This document shows positions 34,108 through 47,259 of a DNA stretch of 64,000 bases, one piece after another. The translations under genes were made by a program, and so were the position numbers. The notes beneath the pieces are model-generated. The model worked only from the letters and a program-made list of their open reading frames with translations. It searched no databases and was not told the DNA's origin. How positions within the stretch are numbered: the first letter of the stretch is position 1; each line of letters opens with the position of its first letter. Origin of the DNA: Pseudorasbora parva (lineage: Eukaryota; Chordata; Actinopteri; Cypriniformes; Gobionidae); NCBI RefSeq assembly GCF_024679245.1, contig NC_090174.1, forward strand, positions 19,718,933 through 19,782,932. Reading direction: 5' to 3'.

Positions 34108-34301
34108 CTGCGGAGACAAAAGGACAAAGGTACAGAACAAGTTGACTTGTGCAGATCCAAAGTGATCCGACTAGTTTGATGTCATATGCAACACTGTTAT
34201 TTCTTTTTTGAGTTGGTGTCAAAACTACATTTGCCATTTTACACAGCTGACCTCTCAATCCCTTGGGCCTTTTGATTTAGGATCTGTCAAGGTCTACCCA
34301 C

Positions 34302-34485
34302 CCACAAGCTGAGCCGGCTCCCGGCATTGAAAAGTGCATTTCTTGCCGTAGGTGGTACCCTCAGAGAACTCAAAGACAGCCGGGTGCACATGGTACTTGT
34401 CAGGACGCCCGCAGTCCACAGGTTCACAGGTCACCTGCTTGTTCCATTTCCCATCCGCACAGGTGAGGGTCACCGTGGATTCAGA
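34302..34485 (-). CDS. pappa: pappa exon: SCR1 end and SCR2 (sushi)
   Basis: 184 bases (61 codons + 1) between acceptor ...ttcctctaaacag and donor gtgggt. It encodes SESTVTLTC, CADGKWNKQVTCEPVDC, then a divergent HVHPAVFEFSEGTTYGKKC and TFQCREPAQLVG. The .GKWNKQV.CEPVDC and EGTT.G..C.FQCR.PAQL strings are highly conserved in PAPP-A. This pins the gene identity with little doubt. Confidence 0.94.
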
Positions 34486-34619
34486 CTGTTTAGAGGAAAA
34501 AGAATAAAGGCAAGAGTTTAGACATGGGAAAAGAACATTTAGTTTTCTCTCGGATAATTCACTGCAACCGCAACAACCCATCAGACCAGAGCGTATCAAA
34601 TAATACACATCTGTTTCAA

Positions 34620-36420
34620 TAACACTTTACAAACTACATAGAGACAGAAAAAATACAGCTAAATGAAATATATTTATGTATCTTTTGGTAAAAGGAAGCA
34701 GTGGGAAGCTAACAGTCTGAGTTGGTGATAATAAATAGCTCGGCTATAGCATATAAAGCTGTCAGAACTGAAGGCAGAGTGAGTCAGAGGTCATTTCTGC
34801 TGTTTTACTAAGTCATGTCAGACCTGTGTGATGTCTGCAAATACATCTGTGCTAGCAGAGCCACATAAGAACAAACCAAGTTAAACTGATGGCGCCGCGT
34901 TCTGTTTCAGAAAATCACCGCCATGACATACCGTTATTTTATTTATTAACGTTTCATTAGTGATTTCAAATGGATTTTCTGTCGGAAAATACTGAATGCG
35001 TCCAAGTGCGTCAAGCCAGTTCCGTGAAAAGAGACTGACGAACCAGATCCTCGTTTTCGTATGAGAGTAAAGTTACAAATCGTCATGAATTCATGATTGT
35101 TCATACACATTTACGGTAAATTACAATAACCTTTGTGCTGAACGCTAACATTTATAACATATCAGATGGGGTTTTTAAGGTAATGTTATTATTAGTAGTA
35201 GTATTTCCCGCTCCTGTTCCTCCACAAGCAATTTTGCTTGATTTATTACAAACAGGATAAATTCATTTATTCCAGCATGGGAAATGAACCGGCCATTCTG
35301 CAAAGAGAGTACAACTTTCCACTAACCAAAAAAGACACCACATATTTCAAAAGGTCCATAAGAACATGCTAAAAAAATTACCAAGTGCGAGTCCCTACTC
35401 TCCTTTTCTCTTTAGGAGCAATGCCACTGCATCTCCTCTCTAACCAAATGCAGTCCAACAATGACAACTAGTTTATATGGACTATTGGGTTATTCTTCTC
35501 TCTCGAGTAACATGAGGGGACATTTACTGACCTATTATTGACTCGAGGCATATATCACTGCTTTTATTAACACAAAACCTGCAAACAACCAACAAATCAA
35601 ACTTTACTGTGTACAAAGCAGGAGAGTAAAACACTGTATTCTTCTATTAGCTCCTCAATGGATCTTCAAACGTGTGAACCATGCAGAAAGGTTTATGTTT
35701 TTACTGAACAAAAAAACAGCAAATTTGAGACTTTTCTCAGCCAAAATAATTATTGTCATCTTACATGTGGGTTATATGATGGTTGTACTTTTCATGTGTG
35801 CCATTAAGCATTAATGGAAAAAAGTGATGTTTAACATAAACCATACCCAGCGGATTAGACACAGGCTGTAGGTGGGCATGGAGTCCAGACTTTTTCAGTG
35901 AAACACAAAGTAAAACATGCACTTCTACACAGAGTTCTCTTTTGTTTATGACAAGTGATGAAAGCTGGTTGGTTAAAAAAAGAGAGAAGATGTCAACTAT
36001 GTTTATTGAAACAATTTCTGTGAAGCCAAACAGTTTTTGCTGGCAAGGCACAGATTATTGTGGCTAATGTTCTTTAACTTGCATCCACAAAACAAAACAT
36101 CAAAATGTATGAATAGTGTTTTTTGTTAATGCTTTACTGTGACCCAGGCCACTTTTCTTCTCTCGTCTCCTTTCTCTTTATTTGAAATTGCAGATTTAAA
36201 TGGGTTGGAATGCGGTGAGCTTATCTAATGTTCTGTACCCTCTCAGGAAATGTACCAGCACCTAAAACTGAGCAAAGCAGCGGGAAGTATTTGAAATGCA
36301 ATCCAGACACAGTTACAAAACACTTTTTGCCCCCTTCTTTCCCTCTTCCGTTTCTTGCGCTGAAGCTCTTATTGAAAACAGCTCACCATGGAAGTGTGAG
36401 TCTTGAATATTTGAGGTGAA
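34620..36420. other. pappa intron, nothing recognised
   Basis: No transposon end, exon or RNA gene recognised in this part of the 12.6-kb intron between the exons at 47,074 and 34,485. Confidence 0.4.
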
Positions 36421-36424
36421 TATG

Positions 36425-36890
36425 TGACAAACAAAACAAAACAACAATGAAAAAAAAAGAAAAGATAAAAAACAAAACTAACGTAAGCACAACAATAAAA
36501 CTAAGCAAAAACAAAACAAACAAAAACTATATTAAACAAAGCAATGCAAAGGTTAAACTAAGCTAAACAAAAAGAAAACAAAATAAACATATAACAACGA
36601 AACTAAATTAAAATAAACTAAGCGAAGCAAAAGCTAATATTAAACAGAACAAAAACAAAACAAAGCAGAAGCAAACGATAAAAGTAAAAAAGACAAAACA
36701 AACAAAACACAATGAAGCAAAGGCTAAAAATTTGTTAAGCAAAAAACTAAGCAAAGTAAAAAAAAAAAAAAAAAACTAACAAAAGAACTGAATAAAAACC
36801 AGGAAAAAAACCCAAATACTAAACTAGTAGACAAAAAGGACAAAACTAAAGTGAAGTAAAAGCTAAGAGCAAACCAAAAAAATAAAAAAA
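36425..36890. repeat. A-rich low-complexity tract with AAACAAAACTAAGC-like words
   Basis: Over about 460 bases the plus strand is made almost only of A with scattered C and G, in repeating words such as 'aaaacaaaactaa', 'aactaagcaaa' and 'acaaaacaaac'. The period is irregular, so it is not a clean satellite. It could be an eroded poly-A-derived or cryptic simple repeat. Confidence 0.7.
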
Positions 36891-38020
36891 GAGGCTCCAT
36901 TTCACTTCTTCATGTGAGGGCAGCAGTGTAATAAAATAATAAAACATATCACTGGCTTAATAAAATCTAAAACAGAACAGCAGTCACAATCTACTCAACA
37001 TCTCCCCCTAGGGTCAGAGAGGCTGCCGTCTATGTCATAACAATGCCAAAGAGCGTGTTAGTGCGCATACCTGCCTTCTTTATAAAACTTGTGAGAGGCT
37101 ACAGAAGTACATAAAAGTGTCATCTAATTTTCCCAGCCCAGACATATCTGGCTCTCTCAAAGCCATTTCAAAGCTCAGTGGCAGTTTAGACACAAGGTTT
37201 ATTAGCCAACACTGGCTGCATTACAGGAGCAGTAAAAGAAATGACCACAGTCACAGGGGCTGTGTGGGACGAAAAGGAAAACATAAACTGTTGTGGTTGA
37301 ACTGAAGAAACACACACATGCAGGGGGCTGTTTAAATGCCCACCTGTACGACACATAATCGGTGTCACATGCACAAACACACGCTGCTCCTGCTTAGAAG
37401 TTATATCACGACGGGCCGTTCTGGTGAACATAGGGGAAGGGGACTGCCGTCACACTGGGGGGCGGCAAGATGCGGAGGGGGGGTGTCTGCGTGCGGAGTT
37501 TCCTTCTTTTAAAACTTTACAGCTGCTGATTCCTCCTCCACTGAGTATTTAACTACCACTGACTACTGTGCCTAATTCAACACAGATGCCTCTGTTGGCT
37601 TTCCTTCTACACCCCAACCCCATCCTGTGTTTCTCTCTCTGCGTGCGCACACACACGAATGCATACTACACGTAAGCAAACACGCTCGACACGTAACACG
37701 AAGAAGCGCTGAAAATAAATCGGGGGGTAAAGTAAACCTCAAACTCTCCGTTTGCCTTTGCACTGTTGAAATGTTGTTTGCCTAACAGTGATTTCAGGAC
37801 ATGTTCTGCTTTTAATAACACCTTGGCAAAAACAAGGGGCCGGCAGCCAGGAAGCTGCGGACACAAAGACATGACACTGTAGCGGTGGTTGTTGCTGTAG
37901 TTATCTGCTCCCAAAACAATCCTCCGTTCATGATGGGTTGCGAGATCGTAACCCTTGATGCTTGGTTTGGCTCACAACCTTATAAACACACATCTATCTC
38001 TGTCTGTAACCACTCCTAAT
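36891..38020. other. pappa intron, nothing recognised
   Basis: Somewhat GC-richer around 37,330-37,900 with several short frames, none recognisable. No transposon ends found. Confidence 0.4.
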
Positions 38021-38021
38021 G

Positions 38022-38176
<155 letters not shown>

Positions 38177-38649
38177 TTTTTATAGGACTGTATTGGCACC
38201 CTCTCAATGATGTTACGGTAACAGGTTAATGATGAAATGGCTAATTTGTCTCTGACTAAAGCCTTTAGGAACACACATTATGAGCTCCCTGGAGATGACT
38301 GATAAGCTCTAATGACTGTGCTGGGATCAGCACTTTCGCTCTGTAAAGGTACGAGGGCTCCCTTGCACTGTCGTCATCATTTCTCCAGCTCACACGCAAG
38401 CCAGACATGGAAACTGATACAATTTCTTTTTAACCTTAAAATGCTCACATTTTGTAGAGTAAACCCTGAAACTGTAATTTTCTGCCCATTTGTATGTTCA
38501 GATATAATTTCATATGCACACATGCACACAGAATGTTCAGACAATAATATTATGATATAAAAAATCATACTCCTTAAAAATGAATAGATATCATAGATAT
38601 CATAACAAAATATATCATAACAAAATATAGAATATACATTTGTCTGAAA

Positions 38650-39249
38650 GAGACTGAATTGGGAATTACTGTAGAGACTGAATTGGGAATTACTGTAGAG
38701 ACTGAACTGGGAATTACTGTAGAAACTGAACTGGGAATTACTGTAGAGACTGAACTGGGAATTACTGTAGAGACTGAACTGGGAATTACTGTAGAGACTG
38801 AACTGGGAATTACTGTAGAGACTGAACTGGGAATTACTGTAGAGACTGAACTGGGAATTACTGTAGAGACTGAATTGGGAATTACTGTAGAGACTGAACT
38901 GGGAATTACTGTAGAGACTGAACTGGGAATTACTGTAGAGACTGAACTGGGAATTACTGTAGAGACTGAACTGGGAATTACTGTAGAGACTGAATTGGGA
39001 ATTACTGTAGAGACTGAACTGGGAATTACTGTAGAGACTGAATTGGGAATTACTGTAGAGACTGAACTGGGAATTACTGTAGAGACTGAACTGGGAATTA
39101 CTGTAGAGACTGAACTGGGAATTACTGTAGAGACTGAATTGGGAATTACTGTAGAGACTGAACTGGGAATTACTGTAGAGACTGAATTGGGAATTACTGT
39201 AGAGACTGAATTGGGAATTACTGTAGAGACTGAACTGGGAATTACTGTA
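38650..39249. repeat. 24-bp minisatellite, 25 copies
   Basis: The unit GAGACTGAAC plus TGGGAATTACTGTA is repeated exactly 25 times over 600 bases. The only regular change is C or T at one position (aactggg/aattggg), with one 'gaaactg'. Because 24 is divisible by three, the repeat is open in frames on both strands (ETELGITV and STVIPSSV peptides); I do not call it coding. It lies in the pappa intron between the SCR1 and SCR2 exons. Confidence 0.97.
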
Positions 39250-39594
39250 GAATTACTGAGAGATAAGGTCGATATTATATACAATATTTAAATGTTCTAA
39301 AAGAATACATGTAATGAATGTATTATTATTGCTATTTTGTAAAAATAATATGGATAAATTGTTAAACGAATGTGTTTTTATAGTATTTTTATTTTTAGTA
39401 CTGCATGTTTGTCATGCATACAGGTCCATGAAGAAGATGATGATTAGATGAATACTATATTCATATTCTTGTGTAATCGACACGTCATCCTCGATAAATC
39501 CGTCTCTTGCGTGATACCCAATTTTTTTTTTGAATATTCCGATCTTATATGATTTCTGACCTGTAAGGTTGCCAGAATAATAATCATACGAGGT
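39250..39594. other. pappa intron, nothing recognised
   Basis: Short AT-rich stretch, nothing supported. Confidence 0.4.
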
Positions 39595-39990
39595 TTGATA
39601 ATACACCAGAGAAGATGGCACCCCGACTGAGTCTGGTTTCTCCCAAGGTTTATTTTTCTCCATCATGCCCTGACAGAGTTCTGGTTCCTTGCCACTGTCG
39701 CCTTTGACCTGGCTTGCTCAGTTGGGGACACTAAAATTTCGATCTAAGTTATTTAAATAAATATCCAAATAGAATCAATTTATTAGGTCTTAATTAATTG
39801 TATAAACTATAATACTGATCTGCCAAAATTGTCGCTATGATAAATTAAAAAGGGGCTGATGACATTTTCTCCAGCACGACTTTTTCCGTACAGCCGAATC
39901 AAATTTTGTTGCAATACTGTCCTGTTTAACACTAGGAAGCTGCTTTGAAACAATCGTCATTGTAAAAGCACTATATAAATAAAGTTGACT
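39595..39990 (+). repeat. SINE-like copy sharing the LINE tail
   Basis: The first part ('ctggtttctcccaaggttta', 'atgccctgacagagttctgg') is the inverse of 3,816-3,960. The second part, from 39,811 ('ctgatctgccaaaattgtcg') to 'tatataaataaagttgactt', is the same 3' tail as the L2-like LINE at 4,563-4,750. It ends with a short TTGACT-type tail. This fits a short element that borrows a LINE tail. Confidence 0.65.
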
Positions 39991-40224
39991 TGACTAGATT
40001 AGAGAGTAAACAGCACAGTAATTTTATTAAACCAATCAAAAGGAGAATAATCCAACATAATCCAAACCATAGAAGGCAACATAACAGTGTTCAGCCACAA
40101 ACAAGAATAGACTTAGAACTGAGTAAACTGAAGGACGTAAAAACACATGCTAACAAACTAAACGTCCAACAGGTGGGATCTAATTACTCACCTGTGAATC
40201 ACCATAGCAACCAGGCTTGTGCAC

Positions 40225-40390
40225 AATTCAGAATCTAATTGAGAATGACTCCCAAATTCCAATTCAATTCTTGAATTTGAATAGAATTTGAATGGATGTC
40301 GAAAACAGGATATAGAATTACAATTCGAATTTGAATTAAAGGAAGTAGAATTTAAATTCAAGAAAATTTCAAAGAAATTCATAAACATGT
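40225..40390. repeat. GAATTC/GAATTTGA-rich tract
   Basis: The words 'aattcc', 'gaatttgaa', 'aattcgaatttgaatta' and 'aaattcaag' are repeated in both orientations over 165 bases. It resembles the end of a fish hAT-type element rich in GAATT words, but no opposite end was seen. Confidence 0.5.
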
Positions 40391-40715
40391 CCAACTTGCC
40401 ATAGCAGCTTCATCTGCACATGTTGAGTGAATCTTTAGTGTTGCAGAAAGGATCGCCATTGAGTTTTGCACTGGAATTAATGATAACTGCATTTACAACA
40501 ACGTTGTGTTATTTTATTACTTTGAAATTAAAATAACATTCGAACAAAACTAATTAAACAACATCGAGGGTGTAATTTATTTCAATTGGTCATTATCTAT
40601 ATATTAGAATAAAATGTATGCAGGGTTGAGGAGTGACTGTAAAAATGAATCATGGGTCTTGTAATTTTCACACAAAAAGTTAAGGTGATAATTAAAAATA
40701 GTGTGTATATTTTTT

Positions 40716-40716
40716 A

Positions 40717-40769
<53 letters not shown>
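40716..40769. repeat. (ATT)n microsatellite
   Basis: About 17 perfect ATT units. Confidence 0.95.
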
Positions 40770-40770
<1 letters not shown>

Positions 40771-41156
40771 GAAAATTGTGGTTCAGTGGTTCACCGAGAG
40801 ATACACTTTCCTATTTTTTTAAGGAAATGTAGGCAATTTTTAGGCTTGAATTGAGGAACCGATTAAGCTAACAAAATTAAGGAATATAAGGTTACTTGTT
40901 TATTTTAAGAGAATTAGCTCAATTGTGCAGTGGTATTTATAGACACCATTGTTAGTTCCCAGCATGTATTGCTTAATTTAGATTAATATTGAAATTAAGT
41001 GTTGTTTAATGTGTTTTTGAGTGCAGGGAAACATCTGTTAATGTATAATGTTCATTTATGTTTGACATTTAAAAGAATTTCTGTTATGTTGAAGTTTTGA
41101 CCGTTACCAGTGCAGAAGAGTAGAGCTTATAGTAAGGTTGTAATGCGGATAACTGC

Positions 41157-41157
<1 letters not shown>

Positions 41158-41207
<50 letters not shown>
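41158..41207. repeat. (ATT)n microsatellite
   Basis: About 16 perfect ATT units. Confidence 0.95.
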
Positions 41208-41208
<1 letters not shown>

Positions 41209-41514
41209 AAAAATGTTGCTTTGTTAAATAAGCAATAATGTTGCTAATGCTAGTGCAACAACAAATGTGTTTCTACTTGTGCCAGCATCAGACAGACCTT
41301 TAATTGAATAACTAACTGAAAGTCAAATATAAACAGATAATTTCCATTTACTCCAAATTTTTTTCAGTCACCTTAAATTAAAAAAGCACATACCACTTAT
41401 ATTTAATTAATCATAACAACTACTTAAATATTGTGTAATATTGTTATAATATAGAATAAACAACCAACCTATACAAGCACTGCAGAAGGGCATCAGATCA
41501 GTATTATCATTAAC

Positions 41515-42108
41515 TTAAAGTCCCTGTAAAGTCAAAATTAAACATGTGTTCTGAGTTTCTCACACCACAGATAAATGTGTTATTAACCACCCAGCCAAAT
41601 TTGAATCATAAAAAAATCTGCCAAGTACATAAAATAGCTTGAAAATCTTGAAAAAATAAGCAGCAATCTCTGCCCTCAAAGACTGGGGGTGTGTCCGCTG
41701 TCTGTGCCGATACCACACCCACTCGTGGGAAAGCTGCCATAAGCACACAAGACAACACTCACATACAGCTTACGGCTGCACCAGATGTCGGCGGGGTGGG
41801 AGATATTCGGTTCGGCCCCATTCTGCAGCGGATTCAGTGAATCCTAATTGTCTTTGATGAAAGTTTGTAAAACTATCCAGTGTAAAGTCACTGCAGAGCC
41901 AGGTGCTGGTGGCGATCATCAGCTCTCGATCAAGGTACAGTTTTTGTTTTCTAAGCTGTTCTGTAAGTTGTAGATTGTAACTAACAGTACCTACAGTAAC
42001 TTGCGATCGAGTGGGTGAACTGATGTGAATTTGCTCTAGTTATGATAGTGTTGGAGGAGGGGCCATATGCTCAGTGGCTCCAGTGTGTCACCGAGCCACC
42101 GTTTTAGC
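41515..42108. mobile_element. One-ended TTAA-type element fragment
   Basis: 'ttaaagtccctgtaaagtca' at 41,515 looks like the terminus of another TTAA-type fish element, followed by 'tgtgttctgagtttctcaca'. GC-richer text follows to a C run at 42,109. No inverse copy of the end was found, so it is truncated. Confidence 0.45.
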
Positions 42109-42239
42109 CCCCCCCCCCCCCCCCCCCCAAAAAAACAAACAAAAAATATCCTGAACACAGCAATGGTGAATAACTTTAACAATCTAACTTCTCAATTCAG
42201 TACTACATAGTTCACATCCTTTGTAACTTGTTTCAGCAA

Positions 42240-42600
42240 TAATTTCCAATTTGGTTCCGTCCTTCAGATGAGACGTTAAACCAAGGTCCTGACTCTCTGT
42301 GGTCATTAAAAATCCCAGGATGTCCTTCGATAAAGAGCAGGGGTGTAACCCCGGCATCCTGGCCAAATTTGCCCATTGGCTTCTGTCCATCATGGCCTCC
42401 TAATCTTTCCCCTCTCCTGATTGGCTTCTATACCCAGTCTCCTCTCCACTAATCAGCTGGTGTGTGGTGGGCGTTCTGGCGCAATATGGCTGCTGTTGCG
42501 TCATCCAGGTAGGTGCTGCACATTGGTGGTGGTTGGGGAGACCCCCCTCCCCAAATGTAAAGCGCTTTGAGTACCCAGAAAAGCGCTATATAAATGTAAC
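42240..42600 (+). repeat. Dispersed repeat family D, best copy
   Basis: From 'gatgagacgttaaaccaagg' through 'tggccaaatttgcccattgg' and 'gcgcaatatggctgctgttg' to 'aaagcgctttgagtacccag' and an ATT-type tail. A partial copy lies at 44,640-44,830 (same strand) and another at 20,640-20,830 (inverse). The LINE-like tail 'gcgctatataaatgtaa' plus short tandem end suggests a SINE. No RNA polymerase III boxes were confirmed. Confidence 0.75.
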
Positions 42601-42739
42601 TAATTATTATTATTAATTTATTTAACATTTATAATGTGTTTAGAAACAAATATCAGAATTGCTTTTACATGGACTTTTAACAAAAAGCATCTTTTTTAAT
42701 TGAAATTAAGCTGCAACAAAATATAAATATTAGATGAAA

Positions 42740-44640
42740 ATCATCTTAGGTTATGATTGTATCCCTGGTTTCCTGAGAACTGTATGACCTGTGCCTGAAC
42801 ATGTGTACCAAACACACCAATCTATTGGCCAATGTCAGTCTATGACGTCATGGGTGGAGTGCCCACAAGTATAAAAGGGTGCCTTCAAAATGTAATCAAC
42901 CCTTTTGTCTGAAGGAGGTGTGCAGGCACCCTCATGCATGGCAACAAGATGCAGTGTCTCTTTCCCCTTCTTAGGGAACTAGAGTTACAGTTGAAACTTT
43001 CGCTATCAATCCCAAGACTTTCGCTATCAATGTAGAACTTTAGTACTGCATTTGGTGTCGACACTATGGGGAACAAATACCCACTCCATCATGCTGAGAA
43101 GGTCCTTGCCTCACTAATCTAAGTATACGGACCATAGTAGGTATAACATAACCTGACTCTACAGGTCAATCAGATGGAGTCAATGCACATCAACCCCCCA
43201 GGCACAAAATGGCAAACTATAGACTACTTAGTGGAGCCACTCCCTAAGCCTTAATTTCACTAATAGCATCAGAAAAATTCAGCTTCAGTGCTCTATTGAA
43301 ATGGAATCCCGGCCTTATAACCTTCCTCTCTCCCTCACAGGCCAGGTAAAAAACAAATGTCCCAAGAGCAGTCCTCTAACCTTGCTAAGTCAGTATATTG
43401 ACAAAGCTCTCAGGGAGTAGCAAAGGGAGTACTCAACTACAACCTTTAATCTACCACTACCTCTCAGGGGGGCAAAAAAGCTCTCGCTTCATCAAAAGGG
43501 ATAAGAATACACAAGGTGCATAGAGAAAGGGGCCTTGCTACTTCAACTTAACCCCTAAGAAAACTGCAGGGAAGCTAAATATCTTCTTATCTACCCTAAA
43601 TCCATAGGAGAGAGAGAGAGCAATGCTGTCCAAGTCATCTCATGGGCATGTTTAGAGACCAAAAAGTGATAACTGAGCAAGTGCTGTAATAGCACGAGGG
43701 AAGCCATAGGCCAACTGCCTTATCTTGCCAGGCCGCAATCAATATTGCAGTGACATCAGTGAACACTATCTAGGTCCAACATTGCTGGTGGCCTAATAAT
43801 AGAGGGACAGAGACAAGTATCGTCCCAAAGCGATATCCCTACTTAAGCTCCTATAATAATGGGTGAGGGAAATAAATGAAAAACCAAAGGATTCCTATGA
43901 GCTCATTAATATAGTTCTGTTGATCCAATTCCAATCTAAGGGGTGCAAGAGCAGATTAGGACAGGAGTCTACAAGGTGCCAAAGCCTTAGCAATTAGCCA
44001 CCAGGTCACATTCATCTTTCTCATTCTCTAAAAGGAAGGACCATATGCTACACTGATTGTGTAAGGGAAATTAAAACAGGGCCCTGAAGAGCATGCTTCT
44101 GCAGAGCACCACTGGCCTGGTCTGCTGCCAAATATGCCTTCCCTACAAGCCACAAGGTGGTTTTGCACGGCTTTAAGGGCGGCAAGGCCGTAACCTTAAG
44201 TGAAGGTGCCTCACCCTGTGAGAGATAACTCACTAGTGGTTCCTCCACTGGGGACATCTTCACATACCTGTGCTCGCCCAGTCCCTCCACATTTGAATAA
44301 CTCTTATCTGAAAAGGAAAGATGCAAGCCAAGTATGGTTTGTTCCAAAACTTCTCTACCTTAGTTTAAAGGTCTGGTGTCAGCAACATGCTTTCTGCATG
44401 ATCAGAAGAACCCACTGAGCAAGCTTCTAAATCAAGCAGATTGCTACAACTCGATCAGGGAATACTTCATACTTCCCCAAATTTTTCGGTCAGGTCAACT
44501 TGTGACACCCACGAGTATAGCTGCTGCACTGCCTTAGAGCAGCCAGGTCAGACCTGAGAGGCACAGGGGATTGTCCCTCCCTCCTCGAAAAGAGAGACAA
44601 ATGTGATCGTAGCTTTTTTGCCGTGAACTTGTCATAGTGG
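42740..44640 (-). mobile_element. DIRS-type relic with ORF1 fragment
   Basis: The left part (42,750-42,980) has terminus-like text: 'tatgacgtcatgggtggagt', 'acaagtataaaagggtgcc', 'ttagggaactagagttaca'. A minus-strand frame at 44,048-44,347 contains LSFSDKSYSNVEGLGEHRYV and LVGKAYLAADQASGALQKHA, which is reminiscent of the C-terminal part of fish DIRS ORF1. The rest is degenerate. It is older and of another subfamily than the element at 6,835. Confidence 0.55.
44048..44347 (-). pseudogene. DIRS ORF1-like fragment
   Basis: Open for 99 codons on the minus strand. Motifs KAYLAADQASGALQ and a preceding 'GE.RYVKMSPVEEPLVSYLS' resemble DIRS ORF1 proteins in fish. Both ends of the reading frame are cut by stops and the neighbouring sequence no longer codes. 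Recognition is from memory of the family and should be treated as moderate. Confidence 0.5.
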
Positions 44641-44830
44641 GCACATCCAGTTCCCTTAAAATTAAAATTCCCAGCATGTCATTTGCCAATCTGGTGCAAT
44701 ATGGCTGCTGTCACATTATCCAGGTGGATGCTGTACATTGGAGGTGGATAAGGAGATCCCCCCCTTCTATATGTAAAGCGATTTTAAGCACCCAGAAAAG
44801 CACTATATAAATGCACTATATAAATAATAA

Positions 44831-44881
<51 letters not shown>
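44640..44881 (+). repeat. Family D copy with (ATT)n tail
   Basis: 'gcaatatggctgctgtcaca', 'ccaggtggatgctgtacatt' and 'cacccagaaaagcactatat' match 42,470-42,590. It runs directly into about 17 ATT units (44,831-44,881). Confidence 0.8.
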
Positions 44882-44884
<3 letters not shown>

Positions 44885-44978
44885 ATTATTATAGTTTAAG
44901 TACCACAATTAATCAAACGGAAAATAGAATAGAAATATATTTTAAACAGCCAAATAGAAATTATATATATACAAATAG

Positions 44979-45168
<190 letters not shown>

Positions 45169-45299
45169 CCATATATAAACCATATATAAAAACTATATGG
45201 TTGGGATTATGGGTGGATTTTAAACAAATACGTGATGGAGAAAGGAGTGCAATACTATTAAATACCCCCCCCCCCCACACACACACACACACAGTGTAG

Positions 45300-47060
45300 T
45301 GCTTTAAATGTAGCTCTACTACAGTTCCTGTAACAGCCATGGCCATCTTTATGAAAACTCTCCCCTCTTACCTTACATAACCGGACTAGACATTTCCCCA
45401 ATGGCCCCTGAAGCCCCCAGCCCTGGACCCCAATGTGCACCGCTGTTTAATAAGCTGAGCCCTCCCAAAAGCAGAGAAAAACTGCCTGCTGCCTTTCCTT
45501 CCAAATGCGTAATAACTCACAGGCCAAGCTTCTCAGTCGACTGCGGCTGCTGGCAGAAACCCACCCAACATACAGTAGAGCCCAAGTGCTTACAAAGAAC
45601 ACACAGCACTTTCTTGTCTTTTCCTTTTTTATGTTAGCATTTTCCCCTTTCTTTCTTCCCCTTGTTCTCCTTCTGTCAATATCACAAGAGAACAAGCGTT
45701 GGAAAACAGAACAGAGTTGCTTTTGAAAGGCCAGAGCTGTAAATGGCCCAAAACGTTCTTTGTGAATGGATGGGGTGAAGGACGGCTGGGGGCTTGTGGA
45801 GTTAGTACAGTGCGAAACACTTGGCCAGGTGGAGTGGGGTAAAGGATTGCCATTGCCACCACTGACCTTTTGTGTGGAGGACCGAGGTCAACGGGTTGCA
45901 GTAATCGCTGCTCGTTGCTTAGCAAGGGTGTACTGGGCCGGCATATCTGCAGTGCCACTGATCCGTGGCTGTGCCTTAAACACAGTCCTCTGGGAGTGTG
46001 GTGGCGCTTGAGCATGGTGCTCCACTGTTTTGATGTCAAATAGACTCGAACAAATTGCATCCTGACCGACTACACTCTGACACTTTCTTCACACGTTTAA
46101 ACAGCGGTGAACCAGAAAACGCAAGCTCAATTAACAGATGTGCAATGTGCACAACAAGGATTTGTTGGCTGGTATTACAGTACACTAGTGTTTAAATATT
46201 TAGGGTCACTAAGATTTCATGAATAAAAATATATATATACTTTTTATTATTTAAAAAAAAATTTATATATATAAATCTTACCAGGCAGTGCATTTATTAG
46301 TTCTACTATTTTAAATACAATGTTTAAAAAAACATATATACATGTTACAATTATTTGTAAATATAATATTACAAAGAACCAAGACAAACCCAATGATTTG
46401 TAAGTAAAAAAAGATGCAGCCATATGTTTGGATAGCCATATCAAAATGGATTGTGCTTGTGCTAGCCAGAAAGTGATTTCTCGAAGGAAACTTTCCATCA
46501 CTCACAGATGAGTGTTGAGGTTTCTGTTCAGTCAAACTGTTTTCCTTACCTATTACAATAACATCCTCAACAACAACAACAACAAAAACAAAAACTTTCA
46601 GTCAGAGGGGAGAGCGAGAGTGAGAGTAATGTTTACGAAAATCTACTGCTTCTCTTTTATTTGAGCCACACGGACCATTCCAACAGTTCCAGGCAGAGAA
46701 AGACATAAAAAAAACAAAAACATCATGCCAATAACAGAGCCCACCAGCCTGAGCGCCAGCTATTGTGACCATTCACTTACCGTCTCAAAGTTTGGTTAGC
46801 AAACCCTACGTGTGCCATAAATCTTTACTGCTACTTTCTCTGTATGTGGTCAGGGCATGAGTCAATGATTATTGTTTAATGTAATATAAACCGCTGTGTG
46901 TGTGCAAGTGTGGCTGTGTATGTTTCTGTTGTGTGCTTCTCTATGGAACCTGGTCAAAATACTTGGCAAAAAATGTAAGACATGTTATTGCAGGAAAAAC
47001 ACAAAGAGTGAGCACACACTTACACAGTGTAACATCCACAATATACAAAAAGGAATTACC
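45300..47060. other. pappa intron, nothing recognised
   Basis: Holds GC-richer text at 45,400-46,070 with frames on both strands that do not resemble any protein I know. 46,185-46,230 carries a small piece of repeat family A. Confidence 0.4.
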
Positions 47061-47073
47061 GGAACTGTATTAC

Positions 47074-47242
47074 CTGTGTTTTGATGATATCATCATCACG
47101 GTGTATTTTCAGAATATAGCCTCGGTTGCAGGTGATGGTGCAGCGAGCTCCATTGAAGTATCCAGGACTATTACACTTCATCTCTGCATTACTGACCATC
47201 GGCTTCTGACATTCAATGGCATCACACGAGTAATGAACGCAA
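47074..47242 (-). CDS. pappa: pappa exon: SCR1 (sushi module)
   Basis: 169 bases (1 + 56 codons) between acceptor ...gtaacccctcag and donor gtaata. It encodes CVHYSCDAIECQKPMVSNAE, CNSPGYFNGARCTITC, NRGYILKIHRDDDIIKTQ. The cysteine order and the YHGA-like ...GARCT..C..GY.L.I.RDD..IK.Q pattern match PAPP-A SCR1. The first Ser is completed across the junction with the previous exon. Confidence 0.93.
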
Positions 47243-47259
47243 CTGAGGGGTTACAGAAA

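Noticed and set aside
38574..39291. Long frames on both strands across the 24-bp repeats (over 200 codons)
   Set aside because: They come from a repeat period divisible by three; no start context, signal peptide or splice sites support coding.
45629..46060. 143-codon minus-strand frame in the large intron
   Set aside because: No motif, no splice sites fitting pappa, and overlapping frames on the plus strand.
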